DNA from: Anaerolineaceae bacterium
GTDB lineage: Bacteria > Chloroflexota > Anaerolineae > Anaerolineales > Anaerolineaceae
Assembly: GCA_016841445.1 (NCBI GenBank)
Contig: JAENZD010000002.1
Span: 372,001-436,000, forward strand
DNA length: 64,000 nt
Reading direction: 5' to 3'
Under the pieces are notes generated by a model. The model made no database searches, was not told where the DNA came from, and worked only from the letters and a program-made list of their open reading frames with translations. The translations under genes were made by a program, and so were the position numbers. Of the stretch, positions 34,654 through 43,058 are shown one piece after another. Position 1 is the stretch's first letter. Each line of letters starts with the position of its first letter.

Positions 34654-34962
34654 GAAAGGTGAATAGTCAATGGGGGGCAAGCAGGTATTCGGTAACAGGA
34701 TGTAGTTAGCAGGTATAAGGTAGACGGTAACAGAAATCGAGCTTGTTGCTCGTAGCTTATCGCCGGTCATTTATCTTCAATTTTTTCCATATGTTTTTCA
34801 GCTTTCAGATTAATTTTGTCAGGTTGGAAACCTGACCTACGAGCTATTGTCCGGTTGGAAATCTGCCACCTATCCTTTCTCTGTCTTCCGTCTTCTGTCA
34901 TCTGTCTGAAACCAACCGCACAAATGTTCCATTTTTAGAGCCTGCATGGTAGAATCTTTTGC
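34654..34962. repeat. Intergenic stretch with degenerate short repeats and a hairpin
   Basis: About 309 bases without a gene. CAGGTATTCGGTAACAGG and CAGGTATAAGGTAGACGG form loose tandem units; CAGGTTGGAAACCTG (about 34818-34832) is a hairpin whose GGTTGGAAA core recurs 30 bases on; TCTGTCTTCCGTCTTCTG is a pyrimidine-rich repeat near 34880. Similar decaying tandem phrases occur around 50030-50310. Confidence 0.5.
34948..34955 (+). promoter_or_regulatory. Leaderless-type promoter of rarA
   Basis: TGGTAGAAT ends seven bases before the ATG at 34963, so RNA would begin at or within a base of the start codon. There is no Shine-Dalgarno. Confidence 0.55.
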
Positions 34963-36333
34963 ATGGACTTGTTTGACCACAACATGCAGGAAGATTTGCG
35001 ACAATCCGCTCCCCTGGCAGACCGGATGCGCCCTAAAACCCTGGACGAAATTATTGGGCAGGACCACATCATCGGTGAAGGAAGGCTGCTGCGGCGTGCT
35101 ATCCAGGCAGACCGGCTGTTTTCATCAATTATCCTTTACGGCCCGCCCGGTACTGGTAAGACCACCCTGGCACGAGTCATCTCGAACCTGACCAAGGCAC
35201 ATTTTGAGAGTCTTTCCGCTGTATTGGCTGGGGTTGGCGATCTTCGAAAGGTCATTGCAGGCGCTGTCGAACGCCGCCGGTTGTACCGGCGCAGGACGAT
35301 CCTGTTCATCGATGAAGTCCACCGCTGGAACAAGTCCCAGCAGGATGCCTTACTGCCCCATGTGGAAACCGGTTTGCTGACCCTGATCGGGGCAACAACA
35401 CAAAATCCCTATTTTGATGTGATCAAAGCCCTCGTCTCGCGCTCACGTATTTTTGAAATGCATTCCTTAACAAAGGAGGATATTCAAAAAATTCTTCTGA
35501 ATGCATTATCGGACCTGGAAAACGGCTACGGCAAGCGGGACGTGAAACTTGCGGAAGATGCATTAGCTCACCTTACGCACATGGCAGGCGGTGATGCCCG
35601 CAACGCATTGAATGCCCTTGAACTGGCTGTGGAAACGACACCACCGGACAGCAACGGGACGATCCAGATCAACCTCGACACAGCGCAGGAGTCCATCCAG
35701 AAGCGCGCCCTGATGTACGATAAAAATGATGATGCCCACTATGACACCATCTCCGCCTTCATTAAATCTGTACGGGGTTCTGATCCGGATGCTGCACTTT
35801 ACTGGCTGGCGAAAATGCTGTATGCAGGAGAAGACCCACGTTTCATCCTCCGCAGGTTGATCATCCTGGCCGGAGAGGATATTGGCCTGGCTGACCCGAT
35901 GGGGCTGGTTGTGGCAAACGCTGCCGCCCAGGCTTTTGAATACATTGGGCTACCAGAGGGAGTCTTTCCCATCACCGAAGCGACCCTGTACCTGGCTACG
36001 GCTCCCAAATCGAACTCTGCCCTGGCTTATTTTAAGGCAATTGAGGAAATCGAGGCTAATGGCGTTGGACCTGTTCCAATCCATTTGATGGATTCCAGCC
36101 GGGATGCCAAAGGGTTGGGACATGGGCAGGGATATGATTACCCTCACAGCCACGACGGTCACTGGACCCCCCAGCATTATCTCCCTGGATCACAGTTGGG
36201 CAAAGTGTTTTTTGAGCCATCTGATCAGGGTTATGAAGCCCAGGTTAAAGAGCGAGTCGAACGCTGGCGAGCGGCGCAAGCCAAAGCACTGGCCGACCTC
36301 AATAAAGAGGCAGGAGAAGCACAACATGGTTGA
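34963..36333 (+). CDS. rarA: RarA/MgsA-type AAA+ ATPase
   Basis: A 456-residue replication-associated recombination protein. It starts DLFDHNMQED and continues APLADRMRPKTLDEIIGQDH, with Walker A GPPGTGKTT (about residues 61-69), Walker B RTILFIDEVHRWNKSQQDALL, sensor 1 GATTQNP, and the RarA C-terminal part (YDKNDDAHYDTISAFIKSVRGSDPDAALYW and EDIGLADP). It acts at stalled replication forks. The ATG appears to be at the RNA start (leaderless). The stop overlaps the next gene. Confidence 0.95.
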   Translation: MDLFDHNMQEDLRQSAPLADRMRPKTLDEIIGQDHIIGEGRLLRRAIQADRLFSSIILYGPPGTGKTTLARVISNLTKAHFESLSAVLAGVGDLRKVIAGAVERRRLYRRRTILFIDEVHRWNKSQQDALLPHVETGLLTLIGATTQNPYFDVIKALVSRSRIFEMHSLTKEDIQKILLNALSDLENGYGKRDVKLAEDALAHLTHMAGGDARNALNALELAVETTPPDSNGTIQINLDTAQESIQKRALMYDKNDDAHYDTISAFIKSVRGSDPDAALYWLAKMLYAGEDPRFILRRLIILAGEDIGLADPMGLVVANAAAQAFEYIGLPEGVFPITEATLYLATAPKSNSALAYFKAIEEIEANGVGPVPIHLMDSSRDAKGLGHGQGYDYPHSHDGHWTPQHYLPGSQLGKVFFEPSDQGYEAQVKERVERWRAAQAKALADLNKEAGEAQHG

Positions 36334-36934
36334 TATTCTATTAATTCGCCACGGCGAAAATGATATGCTGCGCAATAAATTGGCTGGGCGGCTGGCTAAT
36401 GTGCATCTGAATGAAAACGGTCAAGCCCAGGCTCGCAGATTGGCAGAAGAATTCTCGACAATGCCCGTCAAAGCGGTATTTTCCAGCCCTCTCGAACGGG
36501 CGCAGGAAACAGCACAGCCCATTGCCCAAAGCCATCATTTAGAAGTGGAAATTTTACCGGCACTGATCGAAATTGATTTTGGCAAGTGGGCTGGGAAGAA
36601 CATCAAACAGCTTAAACGCGGGCGATTTTGGAATACTGTCCAGGAAAAACCGAGCGAATTCCAATTCCCGGATGGCGAACGATTTGTAGATGCACAGGAG
36701 CGAGTTGTGAATGGGCTGATTTCATTAAGTGAACGGTTTGCCGAAAAGGACCTGGTGGTTTGTGTATCGCACAGCGATGTGATCCGCCTGGCTGTGGCAT
36801 ATTTCCTGGGGATGTCCCTGGATCATTTCCAGCGATTGCGGATCAGACCGGCATCCGTCACAGCACTCACTTTAAACGGGGGCAAGGGTTATTTCGGACC
36901 CATCAACCAATCTTTCAGCGAACTCAAAATATAA
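36326..36934 (+). CDS. Histidine phosphatase / phosphoglycerate-mutase-like protein
   Basis: A 202-residue protein with the catalytic LLIRHGEND at the start (His9 of RHG), FSSPLERAQETAQPIA with the conserved Arg, Glu in EIDFGKWAG, and the second His in VCVSHSDVIRLAVAYFLG. It fits the cofactor-dependent PGM-like phosphatases; the substrate is not predictable. The ATG at 36326 overlaps the rarA stop, and the frame's earlier start within rarA is ignored. Confidence 0.88.
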   Translation: MVDILLIRHGENDMLRNKLAGRLANVHLNENGQAQARRLAEEFSTMPVKAVFSSPLERAQETAQPIAQSHHLEVEILPALIEIDFGKWAGKNIKQLKRGRFWNTVQEKPSEFQFPDGERFVDAQERVVNGLISLSERFAEKDLVVCVSHSDVIRLAVAYFLGMSLDHFQRLRIRPASVTALTLNGGKGYFGPINQSFSELKI

Positions 36935-36986
36935 AATAAGTTTTGATAATTTGGGGAGAAAAGCGGGTGTTTTTAGTGCGCTAAGC

Positions 36987-36992
36987 TATAAT
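36987..36992 (+). promoter_or_regulatory. -10 box before the polyphosphate kinase gene
   Basis: TATAAT 32 bases before the start at 37024; no convincing -35 partner. It lies in the only gap between the rarA pair and the ppk2 pair. Confidence 0.45.
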
Positions 36993-37023
36993 AAGATCAA
37001 TTCACCAATGAAAGGGATGCGTC

Positions 37024-37851
37024 ATGGAACGATACCGGATTTTACCTGATATGACAGTTGATTTGGATCATTTCGAAACCCGTTACGAAGGCGAAATGGA
37101 CAAAAAGGACGGCAAGAAGTTACTCAAGGAACATAATAAAACCCTGCGTGATCTTCAGGAAGTTATGTTTGCAGAGCATAAACAGAAGCTGATGGTCGTC
37201 CTGCAGGGGATTGATACAGCTGGCAAAGATGGCACGATTGAACATGTTTTCGGTGATGTTAATCCACAGGGCACCAAGGTTGCGAATTTCAAGGTGCCAA
37301 CGCCCCGTGAGCTCGATCATGATTACCTTTGGCGGGTTCATCCCCATACTCCCGGAAGCGGTGAAATTGTGATCTTCAACCGCTCACACTATGAGGATGT
37401 GTTGGTGGTGCGTGTTCATGAGCTCGTTCCAAAACCCGTTTGGGAAAAACGATATGATCATATCAATGCCTTTGAAAAATTGCTGGCTGATGAGGGGACG
37501 ACGATCTTAAAATTCTTCCTGTATATCAGCAAAAACGAGCAGGCAGAGCGCTTCTTGGCACGGATTGAAGAGCCACACAAACGCTGGAAGTTCAACCCGG
37601 GAGATTTGGAAGAACGCAGTCACTGGGGAAAATATCAACACGCCTATGAAGCTATGCTCAGCAAAACCAGCACGCCCTGGGCCCCCTGGTACATTGTCCC
37701 CAGCGACCGGAAATGGTACCGCAACCTGGTCGTTGCATCAGTCATTGTTGAAAAACTGCAGAGCCTGGATATGCAGCCTCCTGAAGAACTGCCCGACATT
37801 GATTCCTACCGCAAGCAGCTAATTGAGATGATTGGTAAGGCTGCGGAATGA
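37024..37851 (+). CDS. PPK2-family polyphosphate:nucleotide phosphotransferase
   Basis: A 275-residue protein with the PPK2 Walker A LMVVLQGIDTAGKDGTIEHVF, the base/lid region PTPRELDHDYLWRVHPHTPGSGEIVIFNRSHYEDVLVVRVHEL, and a WAPWYIVPSDRKWYRNLVV end, all typical of the PPK2-related subgroup 1. It moves phosphate between polyphosphate and nucleoside mono- or diphosphates. AAGGG precedes ATG. The TGA overlaps the start of the PfkB gene (ATGA). Confidence 0.92.
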   Translation: MERYRILPDMTVDLDHFETRYEGEMDKKDGKKLLKEHNKTLRDLQEVMFAEHKQKLMVVLQGIDTAGKDGTIEHVFGDVNPQGTKVANFKVPTPRELDHDYLWRVHPHTPGSGEIVIFNRSHYEDVLVVRVHELVPKPVWEKRYDHINAFEKLLADEGTTILKFFLYISKNEQAERFLARIEEPHKRWKFNPGDLEERSHWGKYQHAYEAMLSKTSTPWAPWYIVPSDRKWYRNLVVASVIVEKLQSLDMQPPEELPDIDSYRKQLIEMIGKAAE

Positions 37852-38873
37852 TCCCGGACTTGTCTGATGATTTTCCCCGATTTGTGATCGCTGGCTGCCT
37901 TAACCGGGATACCATCCTGCCCATCGCCGGACCAGCCCGGGTGGATGTTTTAGGTGGGAACCTGGCGTATGCAGCAGTGGGTTTGTCTGTTTGGGGGGAG
38001 ACCGCAGGCCTATTAACCAAAGTGAATCGCGAATTTCCTTTTGATTGGCTTGAACCTTTCAAGCAATTGGAATTCGATCTGTCTGGTGTTGTCAAATCAC
38101 CTGAACCGGTTGATATGCGGCGTTTTTTAGCCCATAAAGACGCCACAACAACCCATACCCAGAATCCGGTTCAGCACTTTGCAGACCGGGGCTTGCCGTA
38201 TCCGTTGGACTTGCTGGGCTATAATGGCGAAAAACCAAACCGCAGCAGCCGTTCAGAACCCTCAGACCAAACGATTAAGATATCCGACATCCCCCGGCAC
38301 TTCCTCGAGGCCAGTGCTGTGCATATTTGCCCGATTGATTTTATTTCTCATTCGATCTTACCTTCCATTTTCCACCAGGGTCAGGCAACCACGATCACTC
38401 TCTCACCCGTTCCTGGCGTCATGACGCCATCATTTTGGGAGGAGATTCCAAATTTGCTATCAGGACTTACAGCATTTATTGTTGGGGAGATGGATCTGCG
38501 CCGGCTGTTCCAGGGCCGCCAGACTGACTTGTGGGAGATGATGGGGGTCCTGGGGGATTTCGGCCCGGAATTTATCCTGGTTCAGACCGAAAACTGGGGA
38601 TACTACCTGTACGACCGGATTGAAGCAAAGCGATGGATTGTTCCCAATTACCCGGTCGCAATTACTGACCCCACTGGCGCTGAGGATGCATTCGCCGGGG
38701 GATTCCTGACGGGTTACCGCCAGAAATATGATCCATTGGAAGCTGCATTGCATGGCAGCGTTTCCGCTTCTCTTGTGATGGAAGGCAGCGGCGTAACCTA
38801 TGCTATGCATGCTATGCCTGGCCTGACGGATGTTCGCTTGGAGGCATTAAGAGAACGGGTTAATCAGGTTTAA
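37848..38873 (+). CDS. PfkB-family carbohydrate kinase-like protein
   Basis: A 341-residue ribokinase-fold protein. LGGNLAYAAVGLSVWG is the substrate-side glycine motif and ITDPTGAEDAFAGGFLTGY the ATP-side anion hole. The usual GAGD reads GAED: the catalytic Asp is kept but the helix-start glycine is Glu, which would change the anion hole. About 60 extra residues (HAD...PNRSSRSEPS) sit between strand pairs. The substrate is unknown. Its ATG overlaps the PPK2 stop, so the two are coupled. Confidence 0.75.
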   Translation: MIPDLSDDFPRFVIAGCLNRDTILPIAGPARVDVLGGNLAYAAVGLSVWGETAGLLTKVNREFPFDWLEPFKQLEFDLSGVVKSPEPVDMRRFLAHKDATTTHTQNPVQHFADRGLPYPLDLLGYNGEKPNRSSRSEPSDQTIKISDIPRHFLEASAVHICPIDFISHSILPSIFHQGQATTITLSPVPGVMTPSFWEEIPNLLSGLTAFIVGEMDLRRLFQGRQTDLWEMMGVLGDFGPEFILVQTENWGYYLYDRIEAKRWIVPNYPVAITDPTGAEDAFAGGFLTGYRQKYDPLEAALHGSVSASLVMEGSGVTYAMHAMPGLTDVRLEALRERVNQV

Positions 38874-39056
38874 ATCCCACTAAAAACGCCAGTCAGTTAA
38901 TATTGAGAGAACCGGAAAATTTTTGGATCCTGTCCTGTCAGATCAAACGGGGGATATGTTGTGCTTTTTTATGTGATATCTTTAAAATGAATCATCAGAC
39001 GGACTCACTTATTGATAAAAACCGGTTGAGCCAGCGTTTGTCAGTCGGGGTTGAAT

Positions 39057-40514
39057 TTATACTTTCAGGTTCTCATCCAGGATTTTCCGGATAACGATTG
39101 GGTCTGCACGGCCCCCGCTTTCCTGCATCACCCGTCCGAAGAACCAATGATATAAGCCGGTTTTACCATTTTGAAATGCACTTACCTGTTCGGGGTGGTC
39201 AGTTAGTACGCGTTTTACCAGTTTTTCAAGGTCGTCTTGATCAGTGACCTGCTGCAGGTGCTCATCTCGAATGATCTCGCTGGCTTCTTTTCCTGTTTGC
39301 AGCATCTCGTTGAACACGATTTTCGCGGTGGCGGCATTGATAACATTCCCCTGTAAGTGGTCCAGCAAACCAGCCAGGGACCTGGGTGAAACCGGGATCT
39401 CTTCAATTGACTGACCGCTGAGGTTCATCCACCCAAAAAGTTCTCCGAGTATCCAGTTTGCCCCAAGGGTGGGATCGGGCTGTGCCATCGACGTGAGGGT
39501 CAACTCAAAGAAATCAGCCACTGCTTTTTCATCGGTTAACAGGTCTGCCTGGTAAGCATCTAAACCAAAATCCGTCACATAGCGCCTGAAGCGGCGGTCG
39601 GGTCTTTCAGGGAGGTTCTCACGGGCTTCTGACATCATCCCGGGAGTGATCACCAGGGGAGGGAGGTCGGGTTCCGGAAAATAGCGGTAGTCGTGGGCTT
39701 CTTCTTTGCTGCGTTGGGAAAGGGTGACCTGGTTTGCTTCATCCCAGCCCAGGGTTTCCTGTTGGACGACGCCCCCGGCGTCCAACAATATACTCTGGCG
39801 TTCCAATTCATAAGCAATCGCACCGGTCATAATGCGGAAACTATTGAGGTTCTTGATCTCTACCCGGGTGCCCAGATCAGGGCAGCCTACAGGGCGAAGG
39901 GAGACATTTGCTTCAAAGCGGATCACACCTTTTTCAAGATCTCCGGAGTTCACCCCAAGATACTGCAGCAAGGTGCGTAAACTCCGGGTATAGGCGCGCA
40001 CCTGGTTGATGGTGTGCATGTCGGGTTCTGAAACGATTTCCAGCAAGGGGATACCCGCGCGGTTCAAGTCAACCAGGGAATGGGATTCGCCGTTGGGTGC
40101 CTGGATATGGGTTAATTTCGCAGTATCTTCCTCAAGATGCACGCGACGGATGCGTACATTGATCCAGCCTTCATCCGTCCGGACAGGCAAGTGACCTGTA
40201 ATGGCCAGTGGGTATTCATACTGGGAGATTTGATAGCCTTTGGGCAGGTCAGGATAAAAATAATTCTTCCTGGCAAACTGGCTGGTACCCATCACTTCAC
40301 ATTCGAGGGAGAGTGCCACTCGCAGGCCAGCCATCACGGCCTGCTGGTTCACCACCGGAAGGGAGCCCGGCATCCCGGCGCAAACCGGGCAGACCGCAGT
40401 GTTCGGCTCAGCCTGGGTCAGGTCAACGATCGGACAGGCACAAAACATTTTTGATTTTGTTTGAAGTTCTGCATGAACTTCAAGGCCGATATCAGCTGTA
40501 TAACCGGTTTTCAT
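39057..40514 (-). CDS. gatB: Aspartyl/glutamyl-tRNA amidotransferase subunit B
   Basis: A 485-residue GatB. TADIGLEVHAELQTKSKMFC opens it; zinc-type cysteines lie in CACPIVDL and AVCPVCAGMPG; SLVDLNRAGIPLLEIVSEPDM and RFEANVSLRP are family hallmarks; the YqeY-like tail domain covers the last 140 residues. Together with GatA and GatC it turns Glu-tRNA(Gln) or Asp-tRNA(Asn) into the amide form. It is separated from gatC-gatA by three genes of the same strand, perhaps one long transcript. GAAGG precedes the start. Confidence 0.97.
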   Translation of the reverse strand: MKTGYTADIGLEVHAELQTKSKMFCACPIVDLTQAEPNTAVCPVCAGMPGSLPVVNQQAVMAGLRVALSLECEVMGTSQFARKNYFYPDLPKGYQISQYEYPLAITGHLPVRTDEGWINVRIRRVHLEEDTAKLTHIQAPNGESHSLVDLNRAGIPLLEIVSEPDMHTINQVRAYTRSLRTLLQYLGVNSGDLEKGVIRFEANVSLRPVGCPDLGTRVEIKNLNSFRIMTGAIAYELERQSILLDAGGVVQQETLGWDEANQVTLSQRSKEEAHDYRYFPEPDLPPLVITPGMMSEARENLPERPDRRFRRYVTDFGLDAYQADLLTDEKAVADFFELTLTSMAQPDPTLGANWILGELFGWMNLSGQSIEEIPVSPRSLAGLLDHLQGNVINAATAKIVFNEMLQTGKEASEIIRDEHLQQVTDQDDLEKLVKRVLTDHPEQVSAFQNGKTGLYHWFFGRVMQESGGRADPIVIRKILDENLKV

Positions 40515-40590
40515 TCGAACCTTCAGTGTATGGATAAATAGACACGATAAATTTGATTTGCGGCGCTTTTTGAGCGTCTTTTCCCTATGA

Positions 40591-41751
40591 TCATAATTGC
40601 TTCAGGAAATGACCAATTTTCTCCAACGCCTGTTCAATCTTTTCATGGCTGGTGGCATAGGAACAGCGCACAAAACCAAGCCCAGCATCGCCAAATGAGG
40701 AACCCGGCACAACTGCCACCCGTTCTTCCATTAACAGCCTTTCAGCGAATTCAGCGTCAGATAACCCGGTGTTGTGGATGCTGGGGAAGACATAGAAAGC
40801 GCCATGTGGTTCAAATGTGGGTAAGCCGAGGTCGTTCAACCCCTGGTGGATCAACTTGCGGCGGCGGTCATACTCTGACAGCATATCCTGCACGTAGGGT
40901 TCACCAACTTTTAGCGCTTCCAATGCAGCGTATTGTGAAATGGTCGGTGCTGACATGACAGAATACTGGTGGATTCGCACCAGCCCGTTGATCAGGCTTG
41001 CTGGTCCGGCAGCAAAACCAATCCGCCAGCCCGTCATGGCATAGTCTTTTGAGAAGCCACCCAGTAAGATGGTGCGGTCCTGCATCCCTGGCAGTGCAGG
41101 GAAGCAAACATGCTCATGCCCATAAACTAAGCGGTCATAGATCTCGTCGGAGATCACCACGATATCATGTTTCTCGGCAATTTTCCCGATCGCCTCGAGC
41201 TTTTCACGGCTGACCACAGCCCCAGTTGGATTATTGGGGTAGCCCAAGAGAATCGCCTTGGTTTTTGGTGTGATCGCTTTTTCGATAACATCCGGATTGG
41301 GCTCGAAATCGTCTTCCATTGTGGTGTAGATCTCGACTGGTTTACCGCCAGCCAGGATGACCTCCGCCTGGTAGGAAACAAAACAGGGGGTGGGAATGAT
41401 CACTTCATCGCCAGGGTCAAGCAGCGCTGTAAACGTCAGGTATAAGGCTTCGGATACACCAACCGTGGCGATAATTTCATCGACCGGGTTGTACTGGATA
41501 CCATAAAGCTTTTCTAAATGCTCAGAAATCGCCTGCCGCAAGGGTAAAATGCCGTGATTGGAGGTGTAATGGGTTTCTCCTGATTGCAGGGAGCGGATAC
41601 CGGCATCGATAACCGGTTGGGGGGTGGTGAAATCGGGTTCCCCAATCCCCAGGGAGATCACATCCTCCATGGTTGCGGCAATATCAAAGAATTTCCGGAT
41701 TCCTGAAGGGCGCAGGCCGGATACTTTTTGAGACAAGTAATTCTTGGGCAT
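40591..41751 (-). CDS. Class I PLP-dependent aminotransferase
   Basis: A 386-residue fold-type I enzyme of the aspartate/aromatic aminotransferase group. VISLGIGEPDFTTP, YTSNHGILPLRQAIS, LGYPNNPTGAVVS, VISDEIYDRLVYG, the PLP lysine in LLGGFSKDYAMTGWRIGFAAG, and GFVRCSYATSHEKIEQAL at the end are all in place. The amino donor is probably aspartate or an aromatic amino acid. AAGGAG precedes ATG. It follows a small gene by 16 bases within the gatC-gatB group. Confidence 0.92.
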   Translation of the reverse strand: MPKNYLSQKVSGLRPSGIRKFFDIAATMEDVISLGIGEPDFTTPQPVIDAGIRSLQSGETHYTSNHGILPLRQAISEHLEKLYGIQYNPVDEIIATVGVSEALYLTFTALLDPGDEVIIPTPCFVSYQAEVILAGGKPVEIYTTMEDDFEPNPDVIEKAITPKTKAILLGYPNNPTGAVVSREKLEAIGKIAEKHDIVVISDEIYDRLVYGHEHVCFPALPGMQDRTILLGGFSKDYAMTGWRIGFAAGPASLINGLVRIHQYSVMSAPTISQYAALEALKVGEPYVQDMLSEYDRRRKLIHQGLNDLGLPTFEPHGAFYVFPSIHNTGLSDAEFAERLLMEERVAVVPGSSFGDAGLGFVRCSYATSHEKIEQALEKIGHFLKQL

Positions 41752-41767
41752 TTATTCTCCTTGATGT

Positions 41768-42019
41768 CTAATTTTGGTGAGATTCTTCACTAATCATAAC
41801 CGAACTTTCAGGTCGTATCTGCCATACTTCTTCCGAGATTTCGTAGAACAGGGTGAATATTGACTCGCCCGGTCTGCAGCGGACCACGAAACCAATACCT
41901 TCAGGTGTTCGATATTGGTTCAGGATTTCTTCTACGATGTAATGCTGGCCATCCCAATCGAAGGCTCGGGGTTTTTCCGGATAGGATGACCCAGCATAAC
42001 ATTCTACTTTACATGTCAT
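41768..42019 (-). CDS. Small conserved-type protein, unknown function
   Basis: An 83-residue protein with the segment CYAGSSYPEKPRAFDWDGQ followed by YIVEEILNQYRTPEGIGFVV and FTLFYEISEEVWQI. It is mostly beta-structured, with a Trp/Tyr-rich surface, and no known motif. Its ATG overlaps the stop of the nucleotidyltransferase (ATGA), so it is translated with it. Coupling implies it is real. Confidence 0.6.
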   Translation of the reverse strand: MTCKVECYAGSSYPEKPRAFDWDGQHYIVEEILNQYRTPEGIGFVVRCRPGESIFTLFYEISEEVWQIRPESSVMISEESHQN

Positions 42020-43029
42020 TTAACCGCCCAAGAATTATCTCCTAAATTGAGCTTCCCTGTTTGACCGGAGACGGTCACATTATGACCTATGATGGAAGTC
42101 TCCAGCATGCTGTTCGTGATATGGGTGCCTTCCCCAATGATCGAATTCTTAATAATGCTGCTCTGAATGACCGCACCATCACCCAAAGACACATGCGGGC
42201 CTAACAGGGACTGACTCACCCTGGCATTTGGGTGAATGTTCACGGGCGGGATAATGATCGTATTAACGTAATCGTTGATCATATCCATATTATCTCGGCC
42301 GTGTTCCAGCAGGAATTGGTTGGTTTCCAGGAGCGCTTCAGGCGTGCCAGCGTCGAGCCAGACATCGACCTTCTCAGTTCTCATTTTCTTGCCGCGATCC
42401 AGCAGGATGTTAATGGCATCAGCCATGTAATATTCATTCCCGAGCGAGATCTTACGCTCAATCTGTTCCTCGATGGCTGAGATCAAATCTTCGCCCTCTT
42501 TGAAGTAATAGCATCCTACGACTGCCAGGTTATTGCTCATGTCTTTTGGCTTTTCCGTCAGTTTGGTGACCTCACCTGATGCATTCACTTCTGCCACACC
42601 GAAGCGGCGCGGGTCTGGCACAGGCTTGACCCATGCAACAGCGTCTTTCTCTTCCATGTCAAGGAAAGAGAAATCATTTTCAATCAGGGTATCTGAAAAT
42701 GCCATCAACATTGGCCCATGGATGTACTCCCGCGCCTGCCAGAAGGCATCGGATTGGCCTTTCATCTCCGGCTGAACAGCGTAGTCGACATGCCAATCGG
42801 GGTAGTTCTTGGCGATATGCTCCCGGATTTGATCACCCATCATTGGGCCCAGGATGAACACGAATTCTGCCCTGCCGAAGTGGGGGACAGAACGGAACAT
42901 GTCCAAGACGTAATCCAGAACGGTTTTCCCGGCCAGCGATACCAGGGGTTTGGGCTTGCTCCAGGTGAGGGGACGCAAGCGGGTACCAAAACCTGCCATG
43001 GGGATCACGATTTTTAAGGGTTTATCCAC
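42016..43029 (-). CDS. Sugar nucleotidyltransferase with left-handed beta-helix tail
   Basis: A 337-residue protein. The signature VIPMAGFGTRLRPLTWSKPKPLVSLAGKTVLDYVLD is the glucose-1-phosphate thymidylyl/uridylyl-transferase start; DVWLDAGTPEALLETN and a hexapeptide-repeat tail (VSQSLLGPHVSLGDGAVIQSSIIKNSIIGEGTHI) follow. It makes an NDP-sugar from NTP and sugar-1-phosphate, possibly for the glycan cluster. GTG start with AAAGGAG. It lies 29 bases after gatA. Confidence 0.92.
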   Translation of the reverse strand: MDKPLKIVIPMAGFGTRLRPLTWSKPKPLVSLAGKTVLDYVLDMFRSVPHFGRAEFVFILGPMMGDQIREHIAKNYPDWHVDYAVQPEMKGQSDAFWQAREYIHGPMLMAFSDTLIENDFSFLDMEEKDAVAWVKPVPDPRRFGVAEVNASGEVTKLTEKPKDMSNNLAVVGCYYFKEGEDLISAIEEQIERKISLGNEYYMADAINILLDRGKKMRTEKVDVWLDAGTPEALLETNQFLLEHGRDNMDMINDYVNTIIIPPVNIHPNARVSQSLLGPHVSLGDGAVIQSSIIKNSIIGEGTHITNSMLETSIIGHNVTVSGQTGKLNLGDNSWAVK

Positions 43030-43058
43030 AGAAGTATCTCCTTTGCTGGTGATATCTA

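Noticed and set aside
38903-39094. 63-codon plus-strand frame
   Set aside because: It overlaps the end of gatB, lacks a ribosome site and has no coding character.
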